From NCBI GenBank assembly GCA_018894105.1, contig CM032125.1, positions 32,411,032 through 32,475,031 on the forward strand: DNA of 64,000 nt, given 5' to 3'. Positions 57,718-64,000 of this stretch are shown here, one piece after another. The translations under genes were made by a program, and so were the position numbers. A model generated the notes under the pieces. That model was not told where the DNA came from and did no database searches. It saw only the letters and a list, made by a program, of their open reading frames with translations. This DNA is from Jacaranda mimosifolia. Its lineage: Eukaryota > Streptophyta > Magnoliopsida > Lamiales > Bignoniaceae. How positions within the stretch are numbered: the first letter of the stretch is position 1; the number at the start of each line of letters is the position of its first letter.

Positions 57718-58689
57718 CAAAATGTCGGGATGTCTCATTAGCTCCACCATCAACCATTCTGATGTTATGCTTGTTGTATCTGTGCCAGCTATCAATAGCT
57801 CCTAAATGAACCATAAATATAAAAGAACAGAAAAATAGTTACAAGATGCTCAAAATTTCACTAATCAATTATATTTATGACCAAAGCCAAAGTATTTAAA
57901 GAGTATTCAAAAGCATAAGAAAAGCCCAAACCATGAAACAAGAAGCAAATTTGTTCATCAAAAAAGGCGTTTTCCACAAGAACATCAAAGAAATCCCGAG
58001 CTGAAAGAGCAACATTGTCCCCTCGACTTTCTCTTCTTTCCTTTACCAGATCTCCCCACACACACATAATCTTTTGGTATATTTCCACCCCTTTTCCTTT
58101 CCTCCAATAATCTACCCTCCTCAAAATCGGAAATAGATCAGACAATCCCAAAGACGAGGCCATCTCGACAATTTCATTGACTAATGCCTTATTTTTTTCA
58201 TCATATTCAGCCTCTCCTCTAACGTCATAAAGGTCTCTTGAAACCAACATGTTGCTAATGATATTACTAATAGTCGCATTCATTACATCCTCAAGCTTCA
58301 CGACTTCGCCTTGTCTGCTTCGCAAATACTTCACCATCTCAACTACCTTGGCCTTCCTTATATCGGCCTTGGACTCGACAGATTTGGATGAAAAGATGAA
58401 GTTTTGGCTGATCGCACGTAGAAATTTCCACGTTTCGTTGCATTCTTTAGACATTGCTAGCGATGACTCTAGTGCTCGTGGGACTTTGTAGTAAACCCCA
58501 GGCAAAAACCTGCCTGAAAAAATTGTGTCATGAGTTTTAAGAATTTCTTTAGCAGCCGCTGAGGATGATGCAATGACCACGAGTTGGCCCCCAAGCCGTA
58601 GAGACATTATTGGACCATAGATTTTGGCTAGATTGGTAAGTGCGACGTGGGTTTTCTTTCCAAATTCGGAAATGTTGGCTAAAAGTTGC

Positions 58690-61562
58690 TGTAACGATCC
58701 CAAAATTTTATATATTTGTTAAATTATTATTAATTATTTTATCAATTAATTTTAGTTATTTGATTAGAATTTTAAATTATTTAATCATGATAAAAATTAT
58801 ATAAAATTCATTTTATATTTTTACAAGATTTTGAGATCAAAAATGCATTTCATTTATTTTGGGAACTAAATTGAGAGATTCTAAATTATTAAAAAAAATA
58901 TATATATATATATATATAAATGAAATGATGATAGTACCAACCGGCCATACCTCCACCATGCTTGCTCCATGCTTGCCCATGCTTGTGTCAAGTCAAAATT
59001 GATGCATGGTTGACTTCAGTTTTCCTTCTTCATTTTTCTTATTCCATTTCTTCTCATTTCCCTCGTTCAACCGGCCATGCTTGCTTATCTCATCATGTCA
59101 AGTCAAAATTAATTCAATTTTGACTTCACATTTCTTTCTTCATTTTTTTTTCATTTTTTTCCTCCCATTTTTCTTTCTTCACCGCCGACTTTCTTCTCCC
59201 CTTCAACCGAGCACGAGCTTCACCACCAAGCATCTATTTCTTCATCACACCTTACCACCACCTCCCTCACCATTTTCAGGCCACCAGACGGCAGCCATGC
59301 ACGGTGGTTGAAGGTGGACGGAGAAGCACCGTGAAGAAACCCATTTCCTTGGTTAACTTTCGGTACTCATCTCCAAGCCTCGAAACCTGCGATGAAGGGT
59401 ATGGTTGTGTAGCTAGGGAGGAGGAGAAGCAGAATATATGGTTTAGTGGCGGTTTCCTGCAGCGGACAGCGGTGAACGGAGCTGAACAGTGGCGGCGGAG
59501 CAAGATGAGTTTTGGAGCTGTTTTAGTGTTTTCCGGCAAATAGGAGCGGTATAACTAAAAACTAACCGGAGATTATTGTTCAGGATGGTGTAAAGAAGAG
59601 AACGGTGTAATGTGTCCATATTCAACGGCGGCGGCCGGCGGTGGGGCGGCGGCGGCGGACTGTCGGAGACGGCGGCGCTTTGGCAATTTGTCGTCAGAAT
59701 TATCTCCTCGTTCCAACAGTCGTGACGGTATAGTCCATTTTCGAATCCGGGCATTAGTTAGTGAGTTATGAATTTTGTTAGGTTTTGATAATTATATTTT
59801 TATGTATTATATATATTCATGCAAGGTATATGTATGAGTTAGGATGATAAGTGATTTAATTATGGACTTTAGGTGGTGTTATTATATGATTATGTATTAT
59901 ATATATGTATAGGAATTTTTAGATTTTGATGACATATTAATAATTTTGGAGATAATTGTTAGATTAAGCATGGAATATTATGTAGTTGGAGGTTGAATTG
60001 AGTTATATAGATTTTGTAAGATTTAATTAGTGACATTTTGTGAGTTTGAGTTAATTATAGATTATTATAAAATAGGAATTTGAGATTTTAAATCTTAAAT
60101 TGTTAATAGTTGATAAGATTAAGTTAGTTTGATTGATTTATATAAATTTGGACTTAAATAAGATTTATTTGGTAATTTTGGGAAATATTAAGCTTCGATA
60201 ACAAATAAGGTTAGTAGAATCGATTGAACTTTAAATATGAATTATTTTGTGAATTAGGTTACGGAGATTTGACTGGTGACGGGCAGTAGCTGTAAATCAG
60301 ACTGACTGGGTAAAAGGTGAGGATTTATTCCTCTTGGTACTTGTTATACCTATGAGGCTCTGCCAATTTGGCACCCTATTGAGGTATCTGTTATTGAAAT
60401 TAACCCCTGTGTGGGTTTACTGTTTCTGTACGATACTAAGAATCGTGTTTGGATTTTGTTTGTTATTTGATTCTGTTCTGAATACCCCTGTGAGGGTTAT
60501 ATCTGTTCTGTATTTGTTTCTGTCTGTTCTGGCGCCCAGAATTATGTCTATTATCTGTTCTGATCTGATTTGTATCTGTTGCCTTGTCGGCATTTCTGTT
60601 ATCTAATCTGTATTTTGGCCATGCTGGCATATCTATATCTGTTATTGTTATCTGTTGCCTGATGGGCATTGTTTCTGTCTGCTATGATCTGATCTGTCTG
60701 AAACCGGCAATGTGCTAGGGACTCTCCCCTGGGCATCTGCATAAGCGGTTAATTCTATTATTTGTACGGTGATTATGAGGCCAAGGGCCGATCCGGGCGA
60801 TATGTTTGGTTATATAAGGCACGCTTGGGACTTTTCCCTCGGTGTCTCCGGCATGCTTGGGACTTTCCCCTCGGTGTCGGCGGTACGCTAGGGACTGCCC
60901 CTGGGTATCGATGGTGCGCTAGGGACTTTCCCCTGGGCATCGGCGGTGTGCTATACAGCATCGTATGGGCATCTGCCATATACCAAGCTGTTATGCTTCG
61001 GTGATATGTTTGTCCTTTGAGTGCATATGCTTTGGGTTTGATTTGTCTGATTGTTTCTGTTTGTCTGACATCTGATCTTGGAGCAATAAGGCAGGAGAGT
61101 TTCCTGTTTGCTTATCGGAACTATCTGTTTCTTTATTGTTTGATCTATTTGTTGATATTATGATTTTTTGAGTCGAATCATCCTCGATAAATCCCTTCTG
61201 CATTCCTCACTAAGTCTTTGGACTTACCTCCCTATATTCTATGATATCAAACAGGGAAGAGTATTGTACAGAATATAAGTTATGATGTATTGTATTGGGA
61301 AGGAAACCTTAGAGATGTTGTGATATGTATGATTGTAATTATAAGGCTTTAATATGTTATGCCGCAAGGTATTAATATTATGAAGTTTAGTAGGTGTTTA
61401 TTTTGAAAATGGTGGTTTAGAACTGATTGATGAGATTGAATGGCATTTTAGAATATGTGTGAAATGAATTTATGGGCCTTTTGTTAGCTTGCGATTCTGA
61501 TATTTAAGATTGAATCTGTGTGGTGTCTTGACTGAGGTGTCATCCTGAGGAGGGGTGCTACA
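58690..61562 (+). mobile_element. solo LTR, 2.87 kb, inside P450 copy 3 exon 1
   Basis: Ends TGTAACGATCCC and GGGGTGCTACA, flanked by a perfect 5-bp duplication GTTGC (58685-58689, 61563-61567). Same family as 8473-11597 and collinear with it, but with one instead of three copies of the ~170-bp internal unit. It is antisense to the P450. No gag, pol, primer-binding site or second LTR is present. Confidence 0.88.
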
Positions 61563-61668
61563 GTTGCCATGCTGATGGGCTTGGTGGGAGGTTTGATTTT
61601 GCTCCAAATAATGAATTCTTGAGGAAAACAAAGAAAAGAGGAACAAGAATCAGAGCTGCCAACAACAT

Positions 61669-61823
61669 ATTGATTGGCAGAAATTAAGATAAAACAAGTT
61701 GGCGGCTTCTCATTCAAGTGCAAGAATGAGTATAGATTTTACCTTACTCTGGAAAAACTGCAATAAGCTTCCATATATTGAAGCAGGCAGAAATTTATGT
61801 GCTGCCTTATCAAAGTTACCATA

Positions 61824-61854
<31 letters not shown>

Positions 61855-61975
61855 ATAAATATAGTATCCCCATGCATCATGTGATAATTAAAGCATTGCA
61901 TTCAAATACCAATAATAGAACCCACAACTTGTTATTATAGTTAGTCCCAAAAATGCTTTATATAATATACATAAT

Positions 61976-62022
<47 letters not shown>

Positions 62023-62655
62023 GAGAGAGAGAGAGAGCCGACATGGGTACAGAGAAAATCTCAAATATATCCATGAAAAATAGCAAGATATCGAAGTAAT
62101 CACAAAATAAGTATGCTTTCATTCGTGTAGGGTAATAATAAAGATCATTAAATTTAAAATATATGGACGTATAAATTTAATTACCTCGTCAAAGCCTTAT
62201 TTGTTAAGTGGCATTTAATAAAAATACTCCTTCCATAATTTATTTTCAGATATACAATCTTCAATTATATCTCTACTTTTTTCATATATTGCTCACTTTA
62301 AATAGGCCATTGGCTTTGTTGTCAGAGATTTTTATTGAACAATTCCGACGATATTAAAATCCAATTTATTTGTTAGCTTAAAATTTAGAGTAACTTCGAG
62401 TCAATTCGACCAAACCAAGATCCACCCAAATTTGAACCACCATGCATGCATATAAACCTGAGTCATGACGTATCACTCTCCAACTCAATTACTAGTAGAA
62501 AATGATTTTGCATAAAAGAATATTGTAACAAGTAGGAGTATATTAGAATCATTAGTTGGCTGGTTCCAATAAAAAAAATGGCGTGATTTCTGAGGAGATA
62601 TGTTAGGCATAGGATTTGGCCAACAACAACGCCAATGCAACGAATAGTATTTTTT
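61669..62655. other. 5' flank of P450 copy 3, no gene
   Basis: Counterpart of 15417-16344. It contains CCATATATTGAAGC at the TATA-like position and the microsatellite below. Confidence 0.6.
61979..62038. repeat. compound microsatellite (CA)n(TA)n(GA)n
   Basis: Expanded relative to the matching site at 15699-15746 in copy 1. Confidence 0.9.
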
Positions 62656-63741
62656 GGCAAAATTACAAAATTCGTCTTGTAACTTTACCTCATTTGGTTT
62701 TTCATCCTATAAATTACATAATATCAATTCTAGTTCTATAAGTATTAAAAAATTATCATTTTTCGTCCTTTTTTCGCCGGAAAATGTGACGTGACACACC
62801 GGGCATGTGGACATTACTTGTTTTTGCCACATTGGCAGCTGACATGGTAGGCAAAATTACAAAATTACAAAATTTGTCCTATAACTTTACCTCATTTGGT
62901 TTTTTGTCTTATAAATTCAATAATATTAATTTTAGTCCTATAAGTATTAAAAAATTATTATTTTTCATCCTTTTCTCACTGGAGCCGACAAAACTTGCCG
63001 GAAAATGTGACGGGGCGCATCGGGCTTGTGGACATTCTTGTTTCTGCCTCATTGGACTGCCTAGTAGGCATTTTTTGTCTTTTTCTTGCTTAGTTGGCAG
63101 CATGCATGTCTTTTCACACATATATATACACATCTAGTTATATATATATATTTATATATTACATATCATCATTTTCCCTCCAAAACACAATTTTTTTTCC
63201 TTGAATATCCTTCATTATCCCCACAACTTTCCCATTTTTTAATGTATACATACATATATTATATATACATCATATATATATATTTATTTATTTTATTATT
63301 ATTATAAAAATAAAAAAATCACTCAATTTCATTTTCACCTCAAAAATCTAACAAAAAAGCATTATTTGACTGCTACAGTAAAAAAAATTTCTCCCCCGAA
63401 ACATAAACAAACATACCAAAATTCTCCAGAATAAATTTTTAACTATTTTTCAAAACATAACCAAAAATTAATCACATTCCCCAACACAATTTTCATATTC
63501 TCCAATAATTTATTCTCCCAAAACACATAATAAAATCACACAAAAAATATAACCAAACATTCCCCTAATTTGCCATTAAATTTGGTTATGTTTTGGAAAA
63601 TAGTTAAAAATTGATTCTGGAGAATTTTTGTATGTTTGTTTTTGTTTTAGGGGAGATTTTTTTTTTTTTTCTTTACTGTAGCAGTCAAATCAATGCTTTT
63701 TGTTAGATTTTTGTGGTGAAAATGAAATTGAGTGATTTTTT

Positions 63742-63781
<40 letters not shown>

Positions 63782-64000
63782 TATGATGTATATATAATAT
63801 ATGTATGTATATATTAAAAAATGGGAAAGTTCTGGGGATAATGAAGGATATTCAAGGAAAAAAAATTGTGTTTTGGAGGGGGAAATGATGATATGTAATA
63901 TATAAATATATATATAAATAGATGTGTATATATATGTGTGTGTATATATAAATTATATAATGTATTTGAAATTTTAAAAAAGAAAAGACATGTATGCTGC
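62656..64000. mobile_element. foldback element (element 3), right end outside window
   Basis: The left end GGCAAAATTACAAAATTC is at 62656. Two terminal modules (to about 63040), the GACTGCCTAGTAGGCATTT module, a TA microsatellite, and AAAACACAATTTTTTTTCC follow. The midpoint is at about 63567-63590, where the arm folds back almost without a loop, and the right arm runs to the window end with GACATGTATGCTGC. It lacks the GC-rich core of element 1. Confidence 0.82.

Larger units (their letters stand above)
57194..61668 (-). pseudogene. cytochrome P450 copy 3, disrupted by nonsense, frameshifts and a solo LTR
   Basis: The gene has the same two-exon plan as copies 1 and 2. The start codon is at 61668 and the anchor plus hinge (here LPPSP, Gly to Ser) ends at the LTR. 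The rest of exon 1 is about 58684-57932 and exon 2 is 57801-57194. Defects: a 2.87 kb solo LTR after the hinge, a 1-bp insertion at the end of exon 1 (FLF then H), a TAG where copy 1 has a CAG codon (57715-57717), a 1-bp deletion about 20 bp further on, and an in-frame 6-bp deletion. The haem loop FSAGRRMCPGW keeps its glycine. The frame is closer to copy 1 than to copy 2, so it is the more recent partner of copy 1. Confidence 0.9.
56057..62655. repeat. P450 duplication block, copy 3
   Basis: Counterpart of 12662-16352, interrupted only by the solo LTR. It is bounded on both sides by foldback arms whose terminal ends face the block. Confidence 0.85.

Noticed and set aside
57861..58703. P450 exon with a start at the MGSLQQLL codons (58703)
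   Set aside because: That ATG comes from the solo LTR sequence. The true start is at 61668, beyond the insertion.

Overview
This 64 kb window is nuclear DNA from a flowering plant. It is AT-rich, its genes have introns with GT/AG borders, and it is dominated by plant-type transposable elements: MuDR, hAT, Ty3/gypsy of the Tat lineage, solo LTRs, MITEs and tRNA-derived SINEs. The only host gene family with intact or near-intact members is a cytochrome P450 of the CYP71 clan (CYP76/CYP80-like by eye). If CYP80 is right, the source could be a lineage that makes benzylisoquinoline alkaloids, but the sequence alone does not settle species or substrate.

Three P450 copies lie in the same orientation (minus strand), each with two exons and a phase-0 intron of about 130-140 bp. 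Copy 2 (27439-29044) looks fully intact (487 aa). Copy 1 (13814-15416) is open (490 aa), but the conserved glycine two residues after the haem cysteine is arginine. Copy 3 (57194-61668) is a pseudogene with a nonsense codon, two single-base indels and a 2.87 kb solo LTR in exon 1. The copies share flanks, so these are segmental duplications. Two further blocks (33040-35188 and 48268-50435) resemble each other, and part of them resembles the 3' flank of copy 2 but without a P450.

Layout: 1-3229 is the right end of a MuDR-like element with a broken transposase and its terminal repeat. 4860-7028 is a non-autonomous TIR element with a 10-bp target duplication, whose empty site is preserved near 51540. 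7487-12115 is a decayed GH9 endoglucanase gene (minus) cut by a hAT MITE and by a solo LTR. 12662-17440 is the P450 copy 1 block. 17440-27400 is mostly repeats, including two TIR/foldback elements and a hAT MITE. 27439-31135 is P450 copy 2 with flanks. 36145-47590 is a complete but degenerate Tat-lineage gypsy element (minus) with an antisense ORF, a tandem-repeat spacer and a nested hAT MITE in its 5' LTR. 52224-53361 is a five-exon fragment of eIF3 subunit I. 53623-56053 is half of a foldback element whose arm carries nine tandem ~194-bp units. 56057-62655 is the P450 copy 3 block, and 62656-64000 is another foldback element running off the window.

Functionally, only P450 copy 2 (and possibly copy 1) is likely to make a working enzyme. 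The rest records duplication followed by transposon attack. I did not find a convincing new biological system. The most interesting structures are the foldback family (10-bp target duplications, GC-rich palindromic cores, in-arm repeat expansion, flanking P450 copy 3) and the CpG-decay signature at the haem loop of P450 copy 1. All similarity statements were made by eye and no alignment or database search was run.
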